Source of the DNA: Wocania_A sp965224845
Lineage (GTDB): Bacteria; Bacteroidota; Bacteroidia; Flavobacteriales; Flavobacteriaceae
DNA length: 64,000 nt
NCBI GenBank assembly: GCA_965224845.1
Contig: CBDDAJ010000006.1
Location: 18,135 to 82,134, forward strand
Direction: 5' to 3'
The notes beneath the pieces were generated by a model. That model was not told the DNA's origin and searched no databases. It saw only the letters and a list, made by a program, of their open reading frames with translations. This document shows, one piece after another, positions 46,050 to 55,317 of the stretch; the stretch's first letter is position 1; the number at the start of each line of letters is the position of its first letter. The translations under genes were made by a program, and so were the position numbers.

Positions 46050-47297
46050 TCAAAAACCTGCTAAAAAATCCTTTAGATCTGTATTAGAAGATAATTTCAT
46101 TTTTTTCTTAATTCTATACCAACTCGATTGTACTGTTCTAAGCTCTACCCCCATTAAAGAGGCCACTTCCTTTGCAGGAAGGAGTGACTTTATAAAAATA
46201 CAGTGGCGGAGCTCTGTTTTTGTTAGTGTTGGATAAGCCTTTTTAAGCTGATTAATGAAACCTGAATTTAAAAGGTTGAATTGTAATTCAAATTCTTCCC
46301 AATTATCTTGATTTGATGTTTTTTGATTAATATCATTTATTACAGGCGTAAGCATAGCAAAAGATTGTTTTTGAATACTTTTCTCAATGTTTGAGATGGT
46401 TTTTTCAAGAAAGTGGTGCACCTTTATATTATTGATAGAATTGTTAAGAGCTTCTTTTCGCAATTCCATAGTTTCTTTAACTAATAGATTGTGGCTTTTA
46501 GAAATAATCTTTTTTTGATACAAAAGATAAACGACAAAACTTAGAAGGAAAAGAAAAAGAACCAAAAATATATTTCTTAAAATAATATTCTGACTATTGG
46601 ATTGTATGTAAAGATCTCTTGAATTTTCAGCTTCATTAATTTTTTCAAGGAGCGACATTTCTTTCATACGCATAGTAATTGACGATGTTTCTTCCTCAAT
46701 ATGTTTTAATAGTTCCGGGACTATCGCTACGTCATTGTGTTCAACAATTTCAAGATCAAAGGTATGGTCGATGTCATTTTCTTTCCATTGAAAAATAACA
46801 ACACTAATTGTGTTTATCCCATTGTCAAAATATTCAGGATTAAGAATTACTTTGTGATAAATGTTTTCTTCATCCCGGTCTATATCATCTAAGGCATTAG
46901 TAATGTTTTGAATATTTCCACTGCCAACATTGCTGCGGTGAATTTCATGGCCATTTATGTAAATAACTGCACCGTCGTCTCTACGTATTCTAAGTTCATA
47001 GGCTAAAATATCTAATGGAGATTCAATATAAAAGCTAGTTGTATAATATGAATAGATGTTGGCTTTTTCGGTAATATTATATTTCTCTCGGAAATTATGC
47101 TCATCATATTCAAATGGAGAAGTTCCATGTTGCATGTTCTGTATAAATACTGAATCATGAAGCCATTCTTCTGTAGGTTGTTTGGTGTCGTGGTGGTATC
47201 TCCATTTATGACCACTCTTTACAATTGTATCCTGCTGACCATAAACAGTAAAACATAGGCATACACAAAAGCTCATTATTAATTGCTTTGTACTCAT
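46050..47297 (-). CDS. Membrane-anchored LuxR-type regulator with secreted jelly-roll-like sensor domain
   Basis: The 415-residue protein has a signal peptide (cleavage near VYGQ) and an N-terminal beta-rich domain of about 170 residues. RRDDGAVIYINGHEIHRSN within it is a motif seen in exported jelly-roll domains. One strong membrane helix (IFLVLFLFLLSFVVYLLY, about residues 237-254) and a coiled segment follow. A C-terminal helix-turn-helix of the LuxR type (LTKTELRHCIFIKSLLPAKE, then VASLMGVELRTVQ) ends the protein. It looks like a one-component regulator that senses outside and binds DNA inside. It is divergent from the 47614 gene, with an inverted repeat in the shared gap. Function is unknown. 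Confidence 0.75.
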   Translation of the reverse strand: MSTKQLIMSFCVCLCFTVYGQQDTIVKSGHKWRYHHDTKQPTEEWLHDSVFIQNMQHGTSPFEYDEHNFREKYNITEKANIYSYYTTSFYIESPLDILAYELRIRRDDGAVIYINGHEIHRSNVGSGNIQNITNALDDIDRDEENIYHKVILNPEYFDNGINTISVVIFQWKENDIDHTFDLEIVEHNDVAIVPELLKHIEEETSSITMRMKEMSLLEKINEAENSRDLYIQSNSQNIILRNIFLVLFLFLLSFVVYLLYQKKIISKSHNLLVKETMELRKEALNNSINNIKVHHFLEKTISNIEKSIQKQSFAMLTPVINDINQKTSNQDNWEEFELQFNLLNSGFINQLKKAYPTLTKTELRHCIFIKSLLPAKEVASLMGVELRTVQSSWYRIKKKMKLSSNTDLKDFLAGF

Positions 47298-47613
47298 TTC
47301 TTAGGGGGATTAAGGTGGAAAATTAAATTTTACTATTGCTATTTAAAATAAAAAAATCAAAGTGTGTATCTCATTTTTTTGGGGAAATTATATAAATTAT
47401 TGAATGTTTTTTGTGGTAAAAAACCAAATACTTCACATGCAGTAGTTTTTACCACCATAATAAGACTTTTGCAGTAGTATTTAGGAAAATAATCGTCCAT
47501 CAATTTTGCGATACTTTTATAATATTGCATTCACAATATAACAATAATAAATTAATTAATAGCGTGTTAATCAGTTTAATTTTAATTGGTTAGCTAAAAT
47601 CAAGTAGGAGATC
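47298..47613. other. 316-bp gap between divergent genes
   Basis: No open frame of interest was seen in this stretch. It is AT-rich and must carry promoters for the 46050-47297 regulator and the 47614 gene. A hairpin-forming inverted repeat is listed separately. Confidence 0.55.
47413..47455. promoter_or_regulatory. Inverted repeat (GTGGTAAAAAAC / GTTTTTACCAC) between divergent genes
   Basis: Arms at 47413-47424 and 47445-47455 are inverted copies (11 bp, one extra A in the left arm) with a 20-bp spacer. The position between a LuxR-type regulator gene and its divergent neighbour suggests an operator bound by a dimer, although a terminator-like hairpin cannot be excluded. The repeat itself is seen directly. 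Confidence 0.55.
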
Positions 47614-48177
47614 ATGAGTTTTTTAAAGAACGCCCTAAGGACACGTCATGCTCATATTATTTATGGAGCACTTATAACTGGATTGGGATACCTAACTACC
47701 CATTTAAATCACGTAGATATTTCTGAAAGTATAGATAAATATCTTCCTTTTTTGACTGAGCATGATATTGAAGAGGTTGTGTTTTGGTCAGGAATATTTA
47801 TCATATTTCTCTTGGTGTATTTTCTTGAAAGTAAGAGACGGGAACAAAAGAAAGAATTAAAAGAGGTGCATAGTTCAATGTTATATGCTTCAAATCATAT
47901 CATTAGAAACTTTTTATATCAAGCGCAATTGATTCGAATGGAAGCAGAGGCATCTGTTGATTTTGATAAAGAGGTTCTTGAATTATTTGATAATAGTATT
48001 AGCGAAGCAGAATTACTTCTTCAAAAAGTTTCAGAGGTTACCACATTAAATAATGAAACGATACATAATTCACTTTATGTTACTAAAGAAGATTTTATAA
48101 AAAAAACTTCAGTAAAATTAACTAAAAGCCGAAACTATTTGTATCAACACGATCAAAAAGAAATGCTGACAGCATAG
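47614..48177 (+). CDS. Small membrane protein with a histidine-kinase-like helical hairpin, unknown function
   Basis: The 187-residue protein has two likely membrane segments, residues 15-30 and 55-72. A basic stretch KRREQKKELKEV and two long amphipathic helices follow (about 85-115 and 122-150). His95 lies in YASNHIIRNFLYQAQLIRME, which is reminiscent of the dimerisation/phosphotransfer helices of histidine kinases. No ATP-binding domain follows: the frame stops at 48177, and the next gene starts 20 bp later. It could be a small signalling partner of the divergent regulator, but this is speculative. No family was recognised. Confidence 0.7.
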   Translation: MSFLKNALRTRHAHIIYGALITGLGYLTTHLNHVDISESIDKYLPFLTEHDIEEVVFWSGIFIIFLLVYFLESKRREQKKELKEVHSSMLYASNHIIRNFLYQAQLIRMEAEASVDFDKEVLELFDNSISEAELLLQKVSEVTTLNNETIHNSLYVTKEDFIKKTSVKLTKSRNYLYQHDQKEMLTA

Positions 48178-48197
48178 CAAATTTATAAATAGATATT

Positions 48198-51100
48198 ATG
48201 ACAGATACTAAAAAAACTTGTAAATCTTTTAAGGGCTTTTGGTGTAATAAAGAAATTCGAAGTGCAATATCAAACACGCAATTATCACGACAGAGTTCAG
48301 GGCGTTTTTGGGGCTATTCAAATAAGTGGTTAGCGTCCTTTACTCTTCTGTGCGTGTTTGGGGCACTTAATATAGGTTATGCGCAAACCACCACTATTTA
48401 CACTGCAGATTTTAATACCTGGACCCTTACTGATGGAGGTGATGTTGATAACTTTGAAGTAATAACATCTGGAGACGGTATAGAGTTTAGTGGTTTAGAA
48501 TTAGTATCAGATGATGATTGTGCATGGGGGCTTGCAACCAGCCCAACTATAGATCTTACAGGCTATGAAAATATAACAGTTAGTCTGGATTTAGATTTAG
48601 AAAGTAAAAAAACGAGTGCAACAATTCAATATTCTACGGACGGAGGAAGTAGCTGGCTTCAGCTTGGCGATGTTGGAGAGGGTACAAATTGGTATAATGA
48701 TACCAATACGGGATGCGATGCTTCAGGAAGACCAATAGATGCGCCTTTTACCGGGTGGGAAGACACAACCAATAGCAATGTTTCTTTAGACTGTATTAAT
48801 GGCTCAATAAGTAATAACGCTACGGTTAAATTCAGGATTTATTTAACCAGTAGAGATGATGATGACGAAAGTACTGTTGGAGACTTTGTTATAACTGGTG
48901 TTCCAGTTACAGGAACAAATCTAAGCACAGGTCCCGGAGGAATTACATCAGGCCTCAGCCTTTGGCTTAGGGCAGATACAGAATCAATGACATATGCCGA
49001 TGGAGTAACCGTGTCTTCGTGGGACGATAAGGTTGAAAAAAATACGGCATATGCTGAAGAATCATCCAGCCAACCAACATTTTACAACAATGCCACCCAA
49101 AATATTAACTTTAATCCTGTATTATCTTTTGATGGGACATCGTATTTAAAAGCCTGTGGCGGGATGCATACCAACGAGATATTTGTAGTAACCAAACCAA
49201 CAAATACTATAACCAACACTAGTGGAGCGACTTATCTATTGGGTATTGATGACCCAGCCACTACAACAACATCTGGAGATGTTTCAGGAATTCATTTTGG
49301 CGATGCAACGACTAAAATAAGTTCAGAAGTAATAAGTTTTAACCTGGAAACAGCATCTAGTGGATATCTTATAGCTGAAACAGGTACCACCTCTTATAGC
49401 CATGTTTCCATTTTAAATGTTAGTAATAACAGTACAGACGATGGTTCAATATTACATGCCAATGGCAATTTAATAAGTACGACTCAAGTAAATGCCAGCC
49501 GTTTTACCAATCTGTCAGACACCCGTTATTGGTTGGCAAAAACACAATCTACAACACCAAACTATTCAGGAGATATCACAGAGGTTATTTCATACAGCTC
49601 CAGGTTAGGAGTGACAGATCGTCAAAAGGTAGAGAGTTACCTGGCCATTAAGCATGGTATTACATTAGGCATTAATGGCATTTCGAAAAATTATCTGGAT
49701 TCCGGTAGTAATATTATTTGGGATAGTAGTTTAGCAGGTAGCTTTAATCACGATATTTTTGGAATAGGGCGTGATGATGATTCCAGTTTACTGCAAAAAC
49801 AATCGCGAAGTAGTAATCCCGGAGATATAGTTACTATTGGTCGTGAAGATATAGCAAACACTAACGATGCCAATATGGCAAGCTTTAGTGCCGATAAAAA
49901 CTTTGTACTGGTAGCTAATGATGGAGGAAATATTAGTAGTCTTAGCGCTAGTGTTATAGACCTTGGTTATGTAAAACCCCCACTTACTACTATTGGACGT
50001 AAATGGAAGGTTAAAGAATCTGGGGATGTAGGGACACTAAAAATTAGAATTGCCAGTACAGATATAAGTGCTTCTCTTGCTGTATCAGGAACAGAATCCT
50101 ATGTTATTTTAATGGCAGACGATGCAGGTTTTTCTAGTAATTTGCAAATCAAAACACTTACAGAGGTTGGCGGAAACCTGGATTTTAATGTTGATCTTCC
50201 AGCCGATAGTGAAACCTATTTTACCTTTGGTAAGGCACCACTCCATTTACAGAAGGCAGATGTTCTTTTTGATGGGATTGATGACCAGTTATCTGTTGAA
50301 GGAAGAATGTCAGGATATTCTAATGTAACCCTTATGGGGTTTGTAAAACCCGCAACATCCTATAGTAACAATGGCTATGTTTGTGGACAGCAAGCATTTA
50401 ATATAGGTGTAAATTCTAGTCGCCAAATATTTGCAGAAATTATAACTAATACTAATACTTCTCCTATTCTTATCACAGGCAGTCATGTTTTACCTGCTGA
50501 TGTTTGGGCACACATATCAGCAACTTACAATGGGGCTACAGGAGCGCTTAAACTCTATTTAAATGGAGAACTAGAGGTAGAAACAACAACAGATACTGGT
50601 ATTGTTGGAACAGATGCAAGCTTAGATGCAGCACTTAAAATTGGAGGAAGAGACAGTAGCTATTTTAGAGGAAATATAGATGAAGTTCGTGTGTTTAATG
50701 TGGATTTAACTACAGACCAAATCCAAAAAGTGATGTATCAAGAAGTAGAAGATAATGCGGGGAACCTAAGAGGTTCAACGATACCCCGTGATGTTGAAGG
50801 ATTATCTTATTCATCTTTAGTACAGCATTACGACCTTAATCTCTACAGAGCAGCAAGTATTATTGATAGAGTAAATGCCACGGCATCTTTAAGCTTCAAT
50901 AACTTCACGCTTAATCAAGCCACTGAAGCACAAACAGCACCTATGCCGTTTGTTACATCTAGTAACGGTGCATGGCAAAACTCGGGTACTTGGCAGGCAG
51001 GAAGTGCCTGGGATATCTCTCTTAGTAGCCATAAAGATTGGGCTGTGGTAGAAATAAATCACGATATAACAAGCAGTGAAAGTCACCAAACTCTGGGACT

Positions 51101-52727
51101 TTTGATACATAGCGGAAAACACCTTACTGTTAATTCGGATTATATGATTGGTAATAGCTGGTATCTTTCTCTTGAAGGCACTCTTGATCTGCTTGCCGAT
51201 TCTCAACTTATGCAAACTGAAACCAGTCAGCTTTCATGTATAAATGGAATGCTTAAGCGCCGTCAAGAAGGAAATGGAAGCGTTTACAGATACTCTTATT
51301 ATGGAGCACCTGTTAGCGATTTTAGTATGGATAAGCTTAGATTAGGTGATGAAAGTCTGGTTAATTTTTGTGGGACACACCATGAAATAGGTAAACTTAG
51401 TACCTATTGGATTTATACTTACAAAGGTGTAACGTATTGGGAATGGAAACGAATTCCAACTACAGAGGTACTTTCAAATGGTATTGGATACATTCATAAA
51501 GGTACAGGTTTAGCTACGCAGCAACAGTTTTTATGGCAAGGAAAACCCAATAATGGGCAAATTCTTGTCCCCGCTATAGATACCGGAGGTCCGGGTTCTG
51601 TACCTGTAGTAACAAAAACAGAGTATTTGTTAGGAAACCCTTATCCGTCAGCATTAGATATTCACCAATTCATTGATGATAATGCCGGTGTTATATCTGG
51701 TCCTTTACAGTTGTGGGAGCAATGGGGAGGGAATTCACATGTTCTTAGAGAATATGAAGGAGGCTATGCAACAGTTACAAAAGTAGGTTCGGTCCGGGCT
51801 TACCAATTTGAAGGCATAGAAGGAGCAAATACAGGAGAGCAAAACGGAACTTTAACACCAACACGTTACCTGCCTGTAGGGCAAGGATTTATGGTAGAGG
51901 TCGTTGCTGATGGTGATATCGAGTTTAACAACAATCAGCGTCGTTTCATTAAAGAAGCTGATGCCGATGGAAATTATGAGAATGGTTCGGTATTTTTTAA
52001 ATCAACTCAAGAAAGTAAAAAAGCTAAGCATACTGACACTGTAAAGCGTTTGCGAGTATTACTTGAAATCGATAATGTACCCTATCGTGAGTTGTTAATA
52101 GCGTTTAGTAAAAAAACTACAGATGCTTTTGATTATGGCTATGACGCCAAAATGGATAAGCTTGCTAACAACGATATAGCCGCTTTGGCCCAGGACGAAA
52201 AGTACCTTATCCATGCCTATGAAGAACTAACAAGTAAAACGGTAGTTCCTTTGGTTTTTAATACAACAGGAGAAAGCTTTTATAATATTTCTATAACTGA
52301 GTATGAGGGCGTAGATGAAAATCAGGAGGTTTATCTTTATGATAGTTACTTAAACACTTATCATAACCTACGCTCTGAGCGGTATACTTTTAATTCTAAT
52401 AGAGGTGTTTTTAATGACCGATTTAGCATTGTTTTTCAAGCTGCAGAAGATAAGCTATTAAATACCGATAAGCACGAAAATAAAACCTTGGTTAAGTATC
52501 AGCCAAAAGATAATAAGCTACAGGTATTGGGGCTTAAAGGCGAAAACTATAGTCTGGCACTTTTTAACATACAAGGTCAAAAAATAATGTCTAATACGAG
52601 CTGTACAACTCAACAACTTATTCAAGGCGTAAAATTACCCTCGGCTTTAGCTTCAGGAACCTATATTAGTGTATTAATTAATACTGAAAATGAAAACAGA
52701 ATTAATAAAAAGATTATAGTACCCTAA
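48198..52727 (+). CDS. Giant secreted LamG-type surface protein with T9SS sorting domain
   Basis: The 1509-residue protein starts with an unusually long N-region: about 45 polar residues precede the hydrophobic stretch WLASFTLLCVFGALNIGYAQ. Residues 65-250 form a jelly-roll-like domain. From about 255, SGLSLWLRADTESMTY opens a concanavalin-type domain. Residues about 685-840 look like a LamG domain (LFDGIDDQLSVEG at the start, SYFRGNIDEVRVFN at the end). A long beta-rich region follows, and the end (FNIQGQKIMS, then a basic final strand NRINKKIIVP) is a T9SS type A sorting domain. It should be exported and attached to the surface, possibly as an adhesin. It starts 20 bp after the 47614 gene, so the two may be co-transcribed. 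Confidence 0.82.
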   Translation: MTDTKKTCKSFKGFWCNKEIRSAISNTQLSRQSSGRFWGYSNKWLASFTLLCVFGALNIGYAQTTTIYTADFNTWTLTDGGDVDNFEVITSGDGIEFSGLELVSDDDCAWGLATSPTIDLTGYENITVSLDLDLESKKTSATIQYSTDGGSSWLQLGDVGEGTNWYNDTNTGCDASGRPIDAPFTGWEDTTNSNVSLDCINGSISNNATVKFRIYLTSRDDDDESTVGDFVITGVPVTGTNLSTGPGGITSGLSLWLRADTESMTYADGVTVSSWDDKVEKNTAYAEESSSQPTFYNNATQNINFNPVLSFDGTSYLKACGGMHTNEIFVVTKPTNTITNTSGATYLLGIDDPATTTTSGDVSGIHFGDATTKISSEVISFNLETASSGYLIAETGTTSYSHVSILNVSNNSTDDGSILHANGNLISTTQVNASRFTNLSDTRYWLAKTQSTTPNYSGDITEVISYSSRLGVTDRQKVESYLAIKHGITLGINGISKNYLDSGSNIIWDSSLAGSFNHDIFGIGRDDDSSLLQKQSRSSNPGDIVTIGREDIANTNDANMASFSADKNFVLVANDGGNISSLSASVIDLGYVKPPLTTIGRKWKVKESGDVGTLKIRIASTDISASLAVSGTESYVILMADDAGFSSNLQIKTLTEVGGNLDFNVDLPADSETYFTFGKAPLHLQKADVLFDGIDDQLSVEGRMSGYSNVTLMGFVKPATSYSNNGYVCGQQAFNIGVNSSRQIFAEIITNTNTSPILITGSHVLPADVWAHISATYNGATGALKLYLNGELEVETTTDTGIVGTDASLDAALKIGGRDSSYFRGNIDEVRVFNVDLTTDQIQKVMYQEVEDNAGNLRGSTIPRDVEGLSYSSLVQHYDLNLYRAASIIDRVNATASLSFNNFTLNQATEAQTAPMPFVTSSNGAWQNSGTWQAGSAWDISLSSHKDWAVVEINHDITSSESHQTLGLLIHSGKHLTVNSDYMIGNSWYLSLEGTLDLLADSQLMQTETSQLSCINGMLKRRQEGNGSVYRYSYYGAPVSDFSMDKLRLGDESLVNFCGTHHEIGKLSTYWIYTYKGVTYWEWKRIPTTEVLSNGIGYIHKGTGLATQQQFLWQGKPNNGQILVPAIDTGGPGSVPVVTKTEYLLGNPYPSALDIHQFIDDNAGVISGPLQLWEQWGGNSHVLREYEGGYATVTKVGSVRAYQFEGIEGANTGEQNGTLTPTRYLPVGQGFMVEVVADGDIEFNNNQRRFIKEADADGNYENGSVFFKSTQESKKAKHTDTVKRLRVLLEIDNVPYRELLIAFSKKTTDAFDYGYDAKMDKLANNDIAALAQDEKYLIHAYEELTSKTVVPLVFNTTGESFYNISITEYEGVDENQEVYLYDSYLNTYHNLRSERYTFNSNRGVFNDRFSIVFQAAEDKLLNTDKHENKTLVKYQPKDNKLQVLGLKGENYSLALFNIQGQKIMSNTSCTTQQLIQGVKLPSALASGTYISVLINTENENRINKKIIVP

Positions 52728-52987
52728 TTTAGTTCCTTATTGTATAAAGTAAAACAATACTAATTTAATTAATACTTGGTGTTTGATAAATTGAAGGTAA
52801 AAAATAGCTGTTGAAGCGCAGGGAAAGACACTGTTGATACAAGTAATTAGGTTTAAATAGATTAGGCTAGATATGAAACACTCTCATTTCATGTAATTAA
52901 AATTATACCTGTTAAAAACATGTCTTTCCCATTTTTTAATAATAAATTATAAGATACCCCTCGAATTTATTTTTAACCTATAAAATA

Positions 52988-53827
52988 ATGAAAGAAATTT
53001 TAAAGCTTACCCATAGTCTTAATGGTATCGAAAGTAAATCGATGATTGGTCATCAACGCTATTTTTTAAGGCTCTATGTACATAATTATGCCTATGAAGA
53101 TATTTGCAATTATATTGAAATCATGCCGAGAGATAAACGAGATTTGAAGAAGTCAATAGAACTGCTTTTTGGAACTAAAGATTGGGTAAATATTGTAGCT
53201 CTTGGTTTTGAAATGAAAGTACTCGACTATTATGACTATGTTCATGATTTTATTAAAGAGAAAGCTCTTTTTTTTGCAGATCAAATTATGTGTCAGCTAA
53301 ATAATGTTAGCCATAGTACGGGAGAAAAACTAAAAAAAATCACTAAGATTAACAGAGAATTTTATGAAAAATGCCACAAGGGCTTGGATACTTATGAAGA
53401 AAATAAATCACATTATTCTCTTTCAGACGAAGAGCATTACTTTTTAGATTGTTTATATAAAGGCATAGATATGGATATTATTAGTGCTGTATTAAAGTAT
53501 TCTTTACCACAATTAAATTATTTAAAAAGAAGAATTATGAGTAAGCTTAAAGCAGAAAACTATTTCAACCTTATAAGAAATGCACTTAAATATGACCTTT
53601 TAGATAAAAAAGAGAAGCTTTTAAAGCCTAATATTTATAATTTAAGTAATAAAAAGGCATTAGAAATGATCATTTTTCATGAAAAAGAAGCATTACAGTC
53701 AGAAAAAATTATTCACCAAAAAGTATATAGAACCCTTGCGAAATTTCATATTGAAGTTGAATTTACAACCCTTTTTGGAGGCTATAAATTAAATGGAGCA
53801 AGTTTAACTAAATCATCAGGAGCATAA
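52988..53827 (+). CDS. HTH-like protein of unknown function
   Basis: The 279-residue protein has no signal peptide or membrane segment. Residues about 147-190 (SLSDEEHYFLDCLYKG, then a second helix ending in LKRRIMSKLKAE) read like a LuxR/sigma-4-type helix-turn-helix. The N-terminal part is helical (YAYEDICNYIEIMPRDKRDLKK). A regulatory role is possible but not shown. It stands alone, 260 bp after the large surface protein gene and 151 bp before the monooxygenase gene. No family was recognised, and the protein looks lineage-specific. Confidence 0.65.
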   Translation: MKEILKLTHSLNGIESKSMIGHQRYFLRLYVHNYAYEDICNYIEIMPRDKRDLKKSIELLFGTKDWVNIVALGFEMKVLDYYDYVHDFIKEKALFFADQIMCQLNNVSHSTGEKLKKITKINREFYEKCHKGLDTYEENKSHYSLSDEEHYFLDCLYKGIDMDIISAVLKYSLPQLNYLKRRIMSKLKAENYFNLIRNALKYDLLDKKEKLLKPNIYNLSNKKALEMIIFHEKEALQSEKIIHQKVYRTLAKFHIEVEFTTLFGGYKLNGASLTKSSGA

Positions 53828-53846
53828 AAAAAAATGAGATCTTAAT

Positions 53847-53876
53847 AAGTAATGTTTAACCTCTTATATTACTTTT
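53847..53876 (+). terminator. Possible terminator hairpin after the HTH-like gene
   Basis: AAGTAAT and ATTACTT form a 7-bp stem with a 14-base loop, followed by a short T-run. It begins 20 bp after the stop codon. The T-tract is short, so the call is tentative. Confidence 0.35.
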
Positions 53877-53978
53877 ACATTACAGCATTTAAGTTGAACT
53901 GGAAACAGAGTTTTTTTACTCAGGGTTGTTGTAAATTTAACTTCAATATGAAACCTTTGTAAATGGTTAAAAATAAAT

Positions 53979-55160
53979 ATGAAAACAAAAGATAAAATAG
54001 CAATTATTGGAGGAGGAATTGGTGGTTTAACAATGGCTTTAACATTAAAGAGGAATCATCAAAACTTTAAACTCTACGAGAAATCAGATAAGTTTACTGA
54101 AGTTGGGGCTGGTATTGGAATTGCTTCTAATGCCTTAAAAATATTTGATAAGCTAAATATAGGAAGCCAGTTAAGAGCTAGTGGTCATTTACTTAAACGA
54201 ACCGTACTCGCAACAGAAAAATTAAAGCCCCTAAAAATTATACCATTCCCGGAAGAAGTGTATTGTATTCACAGAGCTTCTATAATAGAAATACTTTCAA
54301 AAGAACTAGATAGAAACTCTTATGAACTAAACAAGGAAGTAGAACGTGTTGAAAATAATGATACTGTAAAGGTTTATTTTAAAGATGATACTAGTAATGA
54401 ATTTAATACATTAATTGCTTCTGATGGAATTCATTCTACCGTTAGGAAATCCGTTTTTCCTGAAATTAAAATACGACAAGCGAATCAAGTTATTTGGAGA
54501 GGAATTACAGAATTTGATATTAATTCTGATTTTAAGCACAGCTATTATGAGCTTTTTGAAGGGACATTACGGTTTTTATTCTTACCATTAAGCGACACCA
54601 AAATATTTTGGTTAGCTGTTCAAGATAAAAAGAACGTTACTAAAGAAGCCTCAATGTCTTTAAAGTCTTATTTATTAAAAACATATAAAAACTTTCATCC
54701 CGTAGTATTGAAGATGTTACATCAAACGGAAGAAAACAGGATACTTCAAAATGAATTGGCAGATATAAAACCCGATTATAAAAACTGGTATAAAAATAAT
54801 ATTATTTTTATAGGAGATGCTATTCATGCTACGACTCCAAACCTTGGACAAGGAGCATGTCAGGCTATTGAAGATGCCTATACTTTGGGGCTTTGTTTAA
54901 AAAAGAATAATACAAAAGACGTTTTTTCTGAATATCAAAGCATTCGAACTAAAAAAGTGAAATACGTTGTAAAACAATCTTGGAAAATTGGTAAAATGTC
55001 ATTAACAAATGGTAGATTACAAAGAAAACTGCTTTATTTACTTCTTAAGTATTTCCCGGAAAAACAATATCAGAAAAGATTTAATAGAATAACCAATATA
55101 GATTATATAAACAGAGTTGGCAATGTAGAAACTAATGTTATATCCCAAGAGAACGGCTAA
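53979..55160 (+). CDS. FAD-dependent monooxygenase (UbiH/salicylate hydroxylase type)
   Basis: The 393-residue protein has the three FAD-binding motifs of class A flavin monooxygenases: IAIIGGGIGGLTMALTLKR at the N-terminus, the TLIASDGIHSTVR segment near residue 145, and IFIGDAIHATTPNLGQGACQAIEDA near residue 275. These enzymes hydroxylate aromatic or related compounds using NAD(P)H and oxygen. No operon partner is visible, so the substrate is unknown. It is followed by a clear terminator. The family assignment is firm and the specificity is not. Confidence 0.9.
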   Translation: MKTKDKIAIIGGGIGGLTMALTLKRNHQNFKLYEKSDKFTEVGAGIGIASNALKIFDKLNIGSQLRASGHLLKRTVLATEKLKPLKIIPFPEEVYCIHRASIIEILSKELDRNSYELNKEVERVENNDTVKVYFKDDTSNEFNTLIASDGIHSTVRKSVFPEIKIRQANQVIWRGITEFDINSDFKHSYYELFEGTLRFLFLPLSDTKIFWLAVQDKKNVTKEASMSLKSYLLKTYKNFHPVVLKMLHQTEENRILQNELADIKPDYKNWYKNNIIFIGDAIHATTPNLGQGACQAIEDAYTLGLCLKKNNTKDVFSEYQSIRTKKVKYVVKQSWKIGKMSLTNGRLQRKLLYLLLKYFPEKQYQKRFNRITNIDYINRVGNVETNVISQENG

Positions 55161-55214
55161 GTTTTTTTTGAGTAGACGTGTTGGTTTTGTATTTAAGTTA
55201 TAAAATGAGATTAG

Positions 55215-55240
55215 CTTCACTTTCATGAGTGGAGTTTTTT
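55215..55240 (+). terminator. Rho-independent terminator after the monooxygenase gene
   Basis: CTTCACT and AGTGGAG form a 7-bp stem (one G-U pair) with a six-base loop, followed by six Ts. It lies about 55 bp after the stop codon and fits a typical intrinsic terminator. Confidence 0.75.
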
Positions 55241-55317
55241 GCTTTTAGGTTTAGCAGGAATTATAAAATTACATGCATAATTAATTATATTATTTATTAG
55301 TTTAGCAATTAGATTTT

